64,000 nucleotides of DNA from Bathymodiolus brooksi (lineage: Eukaryota > Mollusca > Bivalvia > Mytilida > Modiolidae), in contig OY804589.1 of the NCBI GenBank assembly GCA_963680875.1, positions 1,674,001-1,738,000 of the forward strand, read 5' to 3'. The position numbers and the translations under genes were made by a program. Under the pieces are notes generated by a model. The model saw only the letters and a program-made list of their open reading frames with translations. It was not told the origin of the DNA and searched no databases. The first letter of the stretch is position 1. Each line of letters starts with the position of its first letter. Below are positions 27,148 through 39,597 of the stretch, piece after piece.

Positions 27148-27897
27148 ATAAACGTTAAGTGATAACCAAGAATGGACAATACAGAGACAATGTAAACATA
27201 AACGTTAAGTGATAACCAAGAATGGACAATACAGAGACAATGTAAGCATAAACGTTAAGTGACAACCAAGAATGGACAATACAGAGACAATGTAAACATA
27301 AACGTTCAGTGACAACCAAGAATGGACAATACAGAGACAATGTAAACATAAACGTTCAGTGACAACCAAGAATGGACAATACAGAGACAATGTAAACATA
27401 AACGTTAAGTGGCAACCAAGAATGGACAATACAGAGACAATGTAAGCATAAACGTTAAGTGACAACCAAGAATGGACAATACAGAGACAATGTAAACATA
27501 AACGTTCAGTGACAACCAAGAATGGACAATACAGAGACAATGTAAACATAAACGTTAAGTGGCAACCAAGAATGGACAATACAGAGACAATGTAAACATA
27601 AACGTTAAGTGACAACCAAGAATGGATAATACAGAGACAATGTAAACATAAACGTTAAGTGACAACCAAGAATGGACAATACAGAGACAATGTAAACATA
27701 AACGTTAAGTGACAACCAAGAATGGACAATACAGAGACAATGTAAACATAAACGTTAAGTGACAACCAAGAATGGACAATACAGAGACAATGTAAACATA
27801 AACGTTAAGTGACAACCAAGAATGGATAATACAGAGACAATGTAAACATAAACGTTAAGTGACAACCAAGAATGGACAATACAGAGACAATGTAAAC
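27148..27897 (+). repeat. 15-monomer tandem unit, copy 2
   Basis: I saw no difference from 26,398-27,147 by line-by-line comparison. The corresponding locus at 33,598-34,347 has a single copy, so this duplication arose after the 7,200-bp offset copies were formed, or was lost from the other. Confidence 0.9.
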
Positions 27898-29247
27898 ATA
27901 AACGTTAAGGGACAACCAAGAATGGACAATACAGAGACAATGTAAACATAAACGTTAAGTGACAACCAAGAATGGACAATACAGAGACAATGTAAACATA
28001 AACGTTCAGTGACAACCAAGAATGGTCAATACAGAGACAATGTTAACATAAACGTTAAGGGACAACCAAGAATGGACAATACAGAGACAATGTAAACATA
28101 AACGTTAAGTGACAACCACGAATGGACAATACAGAGACAATGTAAACATAAACGTTAAGTGGCAACCAAGAATGGACAATACAGAGACAATGTAAACATA
28201 AACGTTAAGGGACAATCAAGAATGGACAATACAGAGACAATGTAAGCATAAACGTTAAGGGACAACCACGAATGGACAATACAGAGACAATGTAAACATA
28301 AACGTTAAGGGACAACCAAGAATGTGCAATACAGAGACAATGTAAACATAAACGTTAAGTGGCAACCAAGAATGGACAATACAGAGACAATGTAAACATA
28401 AACGTTAAGGGACAACCAAGAATGGACAATACAGAGACAATGTAAACATAAACGTTAAGTGACAACCAAGAATGGACAATACAGAGACAATGTAAACATA
28501 AACGTTTAGGGACAACCAAGAATGGACAATACAGAGACAATGTAAACATAAACGTTAAGTGATAACCAAGAATGGACAATACAGGGACAATGTAAGCATA
28601 AACGTTAAGTGACAACCAAGAATGGACAATACAGAGACAATGTAAACATAAACGTTCAGTGACAACCAAGAATGGACAATACAGAGACAATGTAAACATA
28701 AACGTTCAGTGACAACCAAGAATGGACAATACAGAGACAATGTAAACATAAACGTTAAGTGGCAACCAAGAATGGACAATACAGAGACAATGTAAGCATA
28801 AACGTTAAGTGACAACCAAGAATGGACAATACAGAGACAATGTAAACATAAACGTTCAGTGACAACCAAGAATGGACAATACAGAGACAATGTAAACATA
28901 AACGTTAAGTGGCAACCAAGAATGGACAATACATAGACAATGTAAACATAAACGTTAAGTGACAACCAAGAATGGATAATACAGAGACAATGTAAACATA
29001 AACGTTAAGTGACAACCAAGAATGGACAATACAGAGACAATGTAAACATAAACGTTAAGTGACAACCAAGAATGGACAATACAGAGACAATGTAAACATA
29101 AACGTTCAGTGACAACCAAGAATAGACAATACAGAGACAATGTAAACATAAACGTTAAGTGGCAACCAAGAATGGACAATAGAGAGAAAATGTAAACATA
29201 AACGTTAAGGGACAACCAAGAATGGACAATACAGAGACAATGTAAAC
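27898..29247 (+). repeat. Family B segment with a 12-monomer unit fused to a landmark block
   Basis: 27,898-28,497 matches 34,348-34,947, including GGTCAAT with GTTAAC (about 28,025) and GGGACAATCAAG (about 28,211). At 28,498 (T10+G13) the order switches to T16 with GGGACAATGTAAGC at 28,548, the landmark series. This juxtaposition is not seen in the other 12-monomer clusters and looks like an exchange junction. Confidence 0.75.
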
Positions 29248-30947
29248 ATAAACGTTAAGGGACAACCAAGAATGGACAATACAGAGACAATGTAAACATA
29301 AACATTAAGTGACAACCAAGAATGGACAATACAGAGACAATGTAAGCATAAACGTTAAGTGGCAACCAAGAATGGACAATACAGAGACAATGTAAACATA
29401 AACGTTAAGGGATAACCAAGAATGGTCAATACAGAGACAATGTAAACATAAACGTTAAGTGATAACCAAGAATGGACAATACAGAGACAATGTAAACATA
29501 AACGTTAATTGATAACCAAGAATGGACAATACAGAGACAATGTAAACATAAACGTTAAGGGACAACCAAGAATGGACAATACATAGACAATGTAAACATA
29601 AACGTTAAGTGACAACCAAGAATGGACAATACAGAGACAATGTAAACACAAACGTTAAGTGATAACCAAGAATGGACAATACAGAGACAATGTAAACATA
29701 AACGTTAAGTGATAACCAAGAATGGACAATACAGAGACAATGTAAACATAAACGTTAAGTGATAACCAAGAATGGACAATACAGAGACAATGTAAACATA
29801 AACGTTAAGTGATAACCAAGAATGGACAATACAGGGACAATGTAAGCATAAACGTTAAGTGACAACCAAGAATGGACAATACAGAGACAATGTAAACATA
29901 AACGTTAAGTGACAACCAAGAATGGACAATACAGAGACAATGTAAACATAAACGTTCAGTGACAACCAAGAATGGACAATACAGAGACAATGTAAACATA
30001 AACGTTAAGTGGCAACCAAGAATGGACAATACAGAGACAATGTAAGCATAAACGTTAAGTGACAACCAAGAATGGACAATACAGAGACAATGTAAACATA
30101 AACGTTCAGTGACAACCAAGAATGGACAATACAGAGACAATGTAAACATAAACGTTAAGTGGCAACCAAGAATGGACAATACATAGACAATGTAAACATA
30201 AACGTTAAGTGACAACCAAGAATGGATAATACAGAGACAATGTAAACATAAACGTTAAGTGACAACCAAGAATGGACAATACAGAGACAATGTAAACATA
30301 AACGTTAAGTGACAACCAAGAATGGACAATACAGAGAAAATGTAAACATAAATGTTAAGTGACAACCAAGAATGGACAATACAGAGACAATGTAAACATA
30401 AACGTTAAGTGACAACCAAGAATGGATAATACAGAGACAATGTAAACATAAACGTTAAGTGACAACCAAGAATGGACAATACAGAGACAATGTAAACATA
30501 AACGTTAAGGGACAACCAAGAATGGACAATACAGAGACAATGTAAACATAAACGTTAAGTGACAACCAAGAATGGACAATACAGAGACAATGTAAACATA
30601 AACGTTCAGTGACAACCAAGAATGGACAATACAGAGACAATGTTAACATAAACGTTAAGGGACAACCAAGAATGGACAATACAGAGACAATGTAAACATA
30701 AACGTTAAGTGACAACCAAGAATGGACAATACAGAGACAATGTAAACATAAACGTTTAGGGACAACCAAGAATGGACAATACAGAGACAATGTAAACATA
30801 AACGTTAAGTGACAACCAAGAATGGACAATACAGAGACAATGTAAACATAAACGTTCAGTGACAACCCAGAATGGACAATACAGAGACAATGTAAATATA
30901 AACGTTAAGGGACAACCAAGAATGGACAATACAGAGACAATGTAAAC
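29248..30947 (+). repeat. 34-monomer (1,700-bp) tandem unit, copy 1
   Basis: Markers recur in copy 2 at an offset of 1,700: AACATT at 29,298 and 30,998, GTTAATT at about 29,507 and 31,207, AATGTTA at 30,348 and 32,048, TAAATATA near 30,898 and 32,598. Private changes: GGTCAAT at 29,425, and GTTAA at 29,906 where copy 2 has GTTCA. Confidence 0.9.
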
Positions 30948-32647
30948 ATAAACGTTAAGGGACAACCAAGAATGGACAATACAGAGACAATGTAAACATA
31001 AACATTAAGTGACAACCAAGAATGGACAATACAGAGACAATGTAAGCATAAACGTTAAGTGGCAACCAAGAATGGACAATACAGAGACAATGTAAACATA
31101 AACGTTAAGGGATAACCAAGAATGGACAATACAGAGACAATGTAAACATAAACGTTAAGTGATAACCAAGAATGGACAATACAGAGACAATGTAAACATA
31201 AACGTTAATTGATAACCAAGAATGGACAATACAGAGACAATGTAAACATAAACGTTAAGGGACAACCAAGAATGGACAATACATAGACAATGTAAACATA
31301 AACGTTAAGTGACAACCAAGAATGGACAATACAGAGACAATGTAAACACAAACGTTAAGTGATAACCAAGAATGGACAATACAGAGACAATGTAAACATA
31401 AACGTTAAGTGATAACCAAGAATGGACAATACAGAGACAATGTAAACATAAACGTTAAGTGATAACCAAGAATGGACAATACAGAGACAATGTAAACATA
31501 AACGTTAAGTGATAACCAAGAATGGACAATACAGGGACAATGTAAGCATAAACGTTAAGTGACAACCAAGAATGGACAATACAGAGACAATGTAAACATA
31601 AACGTTCAGTGACAACCAAGAATGGACAATACAGAGACAATGTAAACATAAACGTTCAGTGACAACCAAGAATGGACAATACAGAGACAATGTAAACATA
31701 AACGTTAAGTGGCAACCAAGAATGGACAATACAGAGACAATGTAAGCATAAACGTTAAGTGACAACCAAGAATGGACAATACAGAGACAATGTAAACATA
31801 AACGTTCAGTGACAACCAAGAATGGACAATACAGAGACAATGTAAACATAAACGTTAAGTGGCAACCAAGAATGGACAATACATAGACAATGTAAACATA
31901 AACGTTAAGTGACAACCAAGAATGGATAATACAGAGACAATGTAAACATAAACGTTAAGTGACAACCAAGAATGGACAATACAGAGACAATGTAAACATA
32001 AACGTTAAGTGACAACCAAGAATGGACAATACAGAGAAAATGTAAACATAAATGTTAAGTGACAACCAAGAATGGACAATACAGAGACAATGTAAACATA
32101 AACGTTAAGTGACAACCAAGAATGGATAATACAGAGACAATGTAAACATAAACGTTAAGTGACAACCAAGAATGGACAATACAGAGACAATGTAAACATA
32201 AACGTTAAGGGACAACCAAGAATGGACAATACAGAGACAATGTAAACATAAACGTTAAGTGACAACCAAGAATGGACAATACAGAGACAATGTAAACATA
32301 AACGTTCAGTGACAACCAAGAATGGACAATACAGAGACAATGTTAACATAAACGTTAAGGGACAACCAAGAATGGACAATACAGAGACAATGTAAACATA
32401 AACGTTAAGTGACAACCAAGAATGGACAATACAGAGACAATGTAAACATAAACGTTTAGGGACAACCAAGAATGGACAATACAGAGACAATCTAAACATA
32501 AACGTTAAGTGACAACCAAGAATGGACAATACAGAGACAATGTAAACATAAACGTTCAGTGACAACCCAGAATGGACAATACAGAGACAATGTAAATATA
32601 AACGTTAAGGGACAACCAAGAATGGACAATACAGAGACAATGTAAAC
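30948..32647 (+). repeat. 34-monomer tandem unit, copy 2
   Basis: Partner of 29,248-30,947, with a private AATCTAAAC at about 32,490. It ends where 32,648 carries ACCACGAAAGG while the unit after copy 1 (30,948) is a plain G13 monomer. Confidence 0.9.
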
Positions 32648-34497
32648 ATAAACGTTAAGTGACAACCACGAAAGGACAATACAGAGACAATGTAAACATA
32701 AACGTTAAGTGGCAACCAAGAATGGACAATACAGAGACAATGTAAACATAAACGTTAAGGGACAACCAAGAATGGACAATACAGAGACAATGTAAGCATA
32801 AACGTTAAGGGACAACCACGAATGGACAATACAGAGACAATGTAAACATAAACGTTAAGGGACAACCAAGAATGTGCAATACAGAGACAATGTAAACATA
32901 AACGTTAAGTGGCAACCAAGAATGGACAATACAGAGACAATGTAAACATAAACGTTAAGGGACAACCAAGAATGGACAATACAGAGACAATGTAAACATA
33001 AACGTTAAGTGACAACCAAGAATGGACAATACAGAGACAATGTAAACATAAACGTTAAGTGGCAACCAAGAATGGACAATAGAGAGACAATGTAAACATA
33101 AACGTTAAGTGACAACCAAGAATGGACAATACAGAGACAATGTAAACATAAACGTTAAGGGACAACCAAGAATGGACAATACAGAGACAATGTAAACATA
33201 AACATTAAGTGACAACCAACAATGGACAATACAGAGACAATGTAAGCATAAACGTTAAGTGGCAACCAAGAATGGACAATACAGAGACAATGTAAACATA
33301 AACGTTAAGGGACAACCAAGAATGGACAATACAGAGACAATGTAAACATAAACGTTAAGTGATAACCAAGAATGGACAATACAGAGACAATGTAAACATA
33401 AACGTTAAGGGACAACCAAGAATGGACAATACATAGACAATGTAATCATAAACGTTAAGTGACAACCAAGAATGGACAATACAGAGACAATGTAAACATA
33501 AACGTTAAGTGATAACCAAGAATGGACAATACAGAGACAATGTAAACATAAATGTTAAGTGATAACCAAGTATGGACAATACAGAGACAATGTAAACATA
33601 AACGTTAAGTGATAACCAAGAATGGACAATACAGAGACAATGTAAACATAAACGTTAAGTGATAACCAAGAATGGACAATACAGAGACAATGTAAGCATA
33701 AACGTTAAGTGACAACCAAGAATGGACAATACAGAGACAATGTAAACATAAACGTTCAGTGACAACCAAGAATGGACAATACAGAGACAATGTAAACATA
33801 AACGTTCAGTGACAACCAAGAATGGACAATACAGAGACAATGTAAACATAAACGTTAAGTGGCAACCAAGAATGGACAATACAGAGACAATGTAAGCATA
33901 AACGTTAAGTGACAACCAAGAATGGACAATACAGAGACAATGTAAACATAAACGTTCAGTGACAACCAAGAATGGACAATACAGAGACAATGTAAACATA
34001 AACGTTAAGTGGCAACCAAGAATGGACAATACAGAGACAATGTAAACATAAACGTTAAGTGACAACCAAGAATGGATAATACAGAGACAATGTAAACATA
34101 AACGTTAAGTGACAACCAAGAATGGACAATACAGAGACAATGTAAACATAAACGTTAAGTGACAACCAAGAATGGACAATACAGAGACAATGTAAACATA
34201 AACGTTAAGTGACAACCAAGAATGGACAATACAGAGACAATGTAAACATAAACGTTAAGTGACAACCAAGAATGGATAATACAGAGACAATGTAAACATA
34301 AACGTTAAGTGACAACCAAGAATGGACAATACAGAGACAATGTAAACATAAACGTTAAGGGACAACCAAGAATGGACAATACAGAGACAATGTAAACATA
34401 AACGTAAAGTGACAACCAAGAATGGACAATACAGAGACAATGTAAACATAAACGTTCAGTGACAACCAAGAATGGTCAATACAGAGACAATGTTAAC
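32648..34497 (+). repeat. Family B landmark block, 7,200-bp partner of 25,448 onward
   Basis: Follows 25,448-27,147 at an offset of 7,200 up to about 34,347, then continues like 27,898. It shares AACCAACAATGG (33,198) and AAGTATGG (33,548). Private changes include T49 at 33,445 in the T37 monomer and AACGTAAAG at about 34,405. Confidence 0.8.
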
Positions 34498-36747
34498 ATA
34501 AACGTTAAGGGACAACCAAGAATGGACAATACAGAGACAATGTAAACATAAACGTTAAGTGACAACCACGAATGGACAATACAGAGACAATGTAAACATA
34601 AACGTTAAGTGGCAACCAAGAATGGACAATACAGAGACAATGTAAACATAAACGTTAAGGGACAATCAAGAATGGACAATACAGAGACAATGTAAGCATA
34701 AACGTTAAGGGACAACCACGAATGGACAATACAGAGACAATGTAAACATAAACGTTAAGGGACAACCAAGAATGTGCAATACAGAGACAATGTAAACATA
34801 AACGTTAAGTGGCAACCAAGAATGGACAATACAGAGACAATGTAAACATAAACGTTAAGGGACAACCAAGAATGGACAATACAGAGACAATGTAAACATA
34901 AACGTTAAGTGACAACCAAGAATGGACAATACAGAGACAATGTAAACATAAACGTTTAGGGACAACCAAGAATGGACAATACAGAGACAATGTAAACATA
35001 AACGTTAAGTGACAACCAAGAATGGACAATACAGAGACAATGTAAACATAAACGTTCAGTGACAACCCAGAATGGACAATACAGAGACAATGTAAATATA
35101 AACGTTAAGGGACAACCAAGAATGGACAATACAGAGACAATGTAAACATAAACGTTAAGTGACAACCACGAATGGACAATACAGAGACAATGTAAACATA
35201 AACGTTAAGTGGCAACCAAGAATGGACAATACAGAGACAATGTAAACATAAACGTTAAGGGACAACAAAGAATGGACAATACAGAGACAATGTAAGCATA
35301 AACGTTAAGGGACAACCACGAATGGACAATACAGAGACAATGTAAACATAAACGTTAAGGGACAACCAAGAATGTTCAATACAGAGACAATGTAAACATA
35401 AACGTTAAGTGGCAACCAAGAATGGACAATACAGAGACAATGTAAACATAAACGTTAAGGGACAACCACGAATGGACAATACAGAGACAATGTAAACATA
35501 AACGTTAAGTGACAACCAAGAATGGACAATACAGAGACAATGTAAACATAAACGTTTAGGGACAACCAAAAATGGACAATACAGAGACAATGTAAACATA
35601 AACGTTAAGTGACAACCAAGAATGTGCAATACAGAGACAATGTAAACATAAACGTTCAGTGACAACCCAGAATGGACAATACAGAGACAATGTAAATATA
35701 AACGTTAAGGGACAACCAAGAATGGACAATACAGAGACAATGTAAACATAAACGTTAAGTGACAACCACGAATGGACAATACAGAGACAATGTAAACATA
35801 AACGTTAAGTGGCAACCAAGAATGGACAATACAGAGACAATGTAAACATAAACGTTAAGGGACAACCAAGAATGGACAATACAGAGACAATGTAAGCATA
35901 AACGTTAAGGGACAACCACGAATGGACAATACAGAGAAAATGTAAACATAAACGTTAAGGGACAACCAAGAATGTGCAATACAGAGACAATGTAAACATA
36001 AACGTTAAGTGGCAACCAAGAATGGACAATACAGAGACAATGTAAACATAAACGTTAAGGGACAACCAAGAATGGACAATACAGAGACAATGTAAACATA
36101 AACGTTAAGTGACAACCAAGAATGGACAATACAGAGACAATGTAAACATAAACGTTTAGGGACAACCAAGAATGGACAATACAGAGACAATGTAAACATA
36201 AACGTTAAGTGACAACCAAGAATGGACAATACAGAGACAATGTAAACATAAACGTTCAGTGACAACCCAGAATGGACAATACAGAGACAATGTAAATATA
36301 AACGTTAAGGGACAACCAAGAATGGACAATACAGAGACAATGTAAACATAAACGTTAAGTGACAACCACGAATGGACAATACAGAGACAATGTAAACATA
36401 AACGTTAAGTGGCAACCAAGAATGGACAATACAGAGACAATGTAAACATAAACGTTAAGGGACAACCAAGAATGGACAATACAGAGACAATGTAAGCATA
36501 AACGTTAAGGGACAACCACGAATGGACAATACAGAGACAATGTAAACATAAACGTTAAGGGACAACCAAGAATGTGCAATACAGAGAAAATGTAAACATA
36601 AACGTTAAGTGGCAACCAAGAATGGACAATACAGAGACAATGTAAACATAAACGTTAAGGGACAACCAAGAATGGACAATACAGAGACAATGTAAACATA
36701 AACGTTAAGTGACAACCAAGAATGGACAATACAGAGACAATGTAAAC
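34498..36747 (+). repeat. 12-monomer (600-bp) higher-order repeat cluster, about 3.5 units
   Basis: Unit order from 34,798: m1 GTGGC; m2 G13; m3 consensus; m4 T10+G13; m5 consensus; m6 C10 with CCCAG and TAAATATA; m7 G13; m8 ACCACG; m9 GTGGC; m10 G13+G49; m11 G13+ACCACG; m12 G13+AATGTGC. Full units start at 34,798, 35,398 and 35,998; m7-m12 of an earlier unit occupy 34,498-34,797 and m1-m3 of a later one follow 36,598. Unit-specific changes include GTTC in place of GTGC at 35,371, ACAAAG at 35,258, an extra AATGTGC in m5 at 35,621, and GAGAAAATG at 35,931 and 36,581. Confidence 0.93.
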
Positions 36748-39597
36748 ATAAACGTTAAGTGGCAACCAAGAATGGACAATAGAGAGACAATGTAAACATA
36801 AACGTTAAGTGACAACCAAGAATGGACAATACAGAGACAATGTAAACATAAACGTTAAGGGACAACCAAGAATGGACAATACAGAGACAATGTAAACATA
36901 AACATTAAGTGACAACCAACAATGGACAATACAGAGACAATGTAAGCATAAACGTTAAGTGGCAACCAAGAATGGACAATACAGAGACAATGTAAACATA
37001 AACGTTAAGGGACAACCAAGAATGGACAATACAGAGACAATGTAAACATAAACGTTAAGTGATAACCAAGAATGGACAATACAGAGACAATGTAAACATA
37101 AACGTTAAGGGACAACCAAGAATGGACAATACATAGACAATGTAAGCATAAACGTTAAGTGACAACCAAGAATGGACAATACAGAGACAATGTAAACATA
37201 AACGTTAAGTGATAACCAAGAATGGACAATACAGAGACAATGTAAACATAAATGTTAAGTGATAACCAAGTATGGACAATACAGAGACAATGTAAACATA
37301 AACGTTAAGTGATAACCAAGAATGGACAATACAGAGACAATGTAAACATAAACGTTAAGTGATAACCAAGAATGGACAATACAGAGACAATGTAAGCATA
37401 AACGTTAAGTGACAACCAAGAATGGACAATACAGAGACAATGTAAACATAAACGTTCAGTGACAACCAAGAATGGACAATACAGAGACAATGTAAACATA
37501 AACGTTCAGTGACAACCAAGAATGGACAATACAGAGACAATGTAAACATAAACGTTAAGTGGCAACCAAGAATGGACAATACAGAGACAATGTAAGCATA
37601 AACGTTAAGTGACAACCAAGAATGGACAATACAGAGACAATGTAAACATAAACGTTCAGTGACAACCAAGAATGGACAATACAGAGACAATGTAAACATA
37701 AACGTTAAGTGGCAACCAAGAATGGACAATACAGAGACAATGTAAACATAAACGTTAAGTGACAACCAAGAATGGATAATACAGAGACAATGTAAACATA
37801 AACGTTAAGTGACAACCAAGAATGGACAATACAGAGACAATGTAAACATAAACGTTAAGTGACAACCAAGAATGGACAATACAGAGACAATGTAAACATA
37901 AACGTTAAGTGACAACCAAGAATGGATAATACAGAGACAATGTAAACATAAACGTTAAGTGACAACCAAGAATGGACAATACAGAGACAATGTAAACATA
38001 AACGTTAAGTGACAACCAAGAATGGATAATACAGAGACAATGTAAACATAAACGTTAAGTGACAACCAAGAATGGACAATACAGAGACAATGTAAACATA
38101 AACGTTAAGGGACAACCAAGAATGGACAATACAGAGACAATGTAAACATAAACGTTAAGTGACAACCAAGAATGGACAATACAGAGACAATGTAAACATA
38201 AACGTTCAGTCCCAACCAAGAATGGACAATACAGAGACAATGTTAACATAAACGTTAAGGGACAACCAAGAATGGACAATACAGAGACAATGTAAACATA
38301 AACGTTAAGTGACAACCAAGAATGGACAATACAGAGACAATGTAAACATAAACGTTTAGGGACAACCAAGAATGGACAATACAGAGACAATGTAAACATA
38401 AACGTTAAGTGACAACCAAGAATGGACAATACAGAGACAATGTAAACATAAACGTTCAGTGACAACCCAGAATGGACAATACAGAGACAATGTAAATATA
38501 AACGTTAAGGGACAACCAAGAATGGACAATACAGAGACAATGTAAACATAAACGTTAAGTGACAACCACGAAAGGACAATACAGAGACAATGTAAACATA
38601 AACGTTAAGTGGCAACCAAGAATGGACAATACAGAGACAATGTAAACATAAACGTTAAGGGACAACCAAGAATGGACAATACAGAGACAATGTAAGCATA
38701 AACGTTAAGGGACAACCACGAATGGACAATACAGAGAAAATGTAAACATAAACGTTAAGGGACAACCAAGAATGTGCAATACAGAGACAATGTAAACATA
38801 AACGTTAAGTGGCAACCAAGAATGGACAATACAGAGACAATGTAAACATAAACGTTAAGGGACAACAAAGAATGGACAATACAGAGACAATGTAAGCATA
38901 AACGTTAAGGGACAACCACGAATGGACAATACAGAGACAATGTAAACATAAACGTTAAGGGACAACCAAGAATGTTCAATACAGAGACAATGTAAACATA
39001 AACGTTAAGTGGCAACCAAGAATGGACAATACAGAGACAATGTAAACATAAACGTTAAGGGACAACCACGAATGGACAATACAGAGACAATGTAAACATA
39101 AACGTTAAGTGACAACCAAGAATGGACAATACAGAGACAATGTAAACATAAACGTTTAGGGACAACCAAGAATGGACAATACAGAGACAATGTAAACATA
39201 AACGTTAAGTGACAACCAAGAATGGACAATACAGAGACAATGTAAACATAAACGTTAAGTGGCAACCAAGAATGGACAATACAGAGACAATGTAAACATA
39301 AACGTTAAGGGACAACCAAGAATGGACAATACAGAGACAATGTAAGCATAAACGTTAAGGGACAACCACGAATGGACAATACAGAGACAATGTAAACATA
39401 AACGTTAAGGGACAACCAAGAATGTGCAATACAGAGACAATGTAAACATAAACGTTAAGTGGCAACCAAGAATGGACAATACAGAGACAATGTAAACATA
39501 AACGTTAAGGGACAACCAAGAATGGACAATACAGAGACAATGTAAACATAAACGTTAAGTGACAACCAAGAATGGACAATACAGAGACAATGTAAAC
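36748..39597 (+). repeat. 57-monomer (2,850-bp) large unit
   Basis: Runs from one GTGGC/ATAGAGAG monomer (36,748) to the next (39,598). The left part is the landmark block (AACATT+AACCAACAATGG at 36,898, T16 run, AAGTATGG at 37,248, C10 pairs, three T30 monomers). The right part holds shortened 12-monomer units: AATGTGC at 38,771, then GTTC only 200 bp later at 38,971, then a 450-bp unit. A private GTCCCAACC, two adjacent changes, sits at 38,210. Confidence 0.87.

Noticed and set aside
33398..33447. T49 variant as evidence of another family A segment inside B
   Set aside because: The monomer otherwise has the B marker T37 and B neighbours, so T49 here is a private recurrence.
38198..38247. 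GTCCCAACC double change as a protein-binding variant
   Set aside because: It occurs once, is not inherited by neighbouring copies, and two adjacent changes may be a local mutation or a consensus error.
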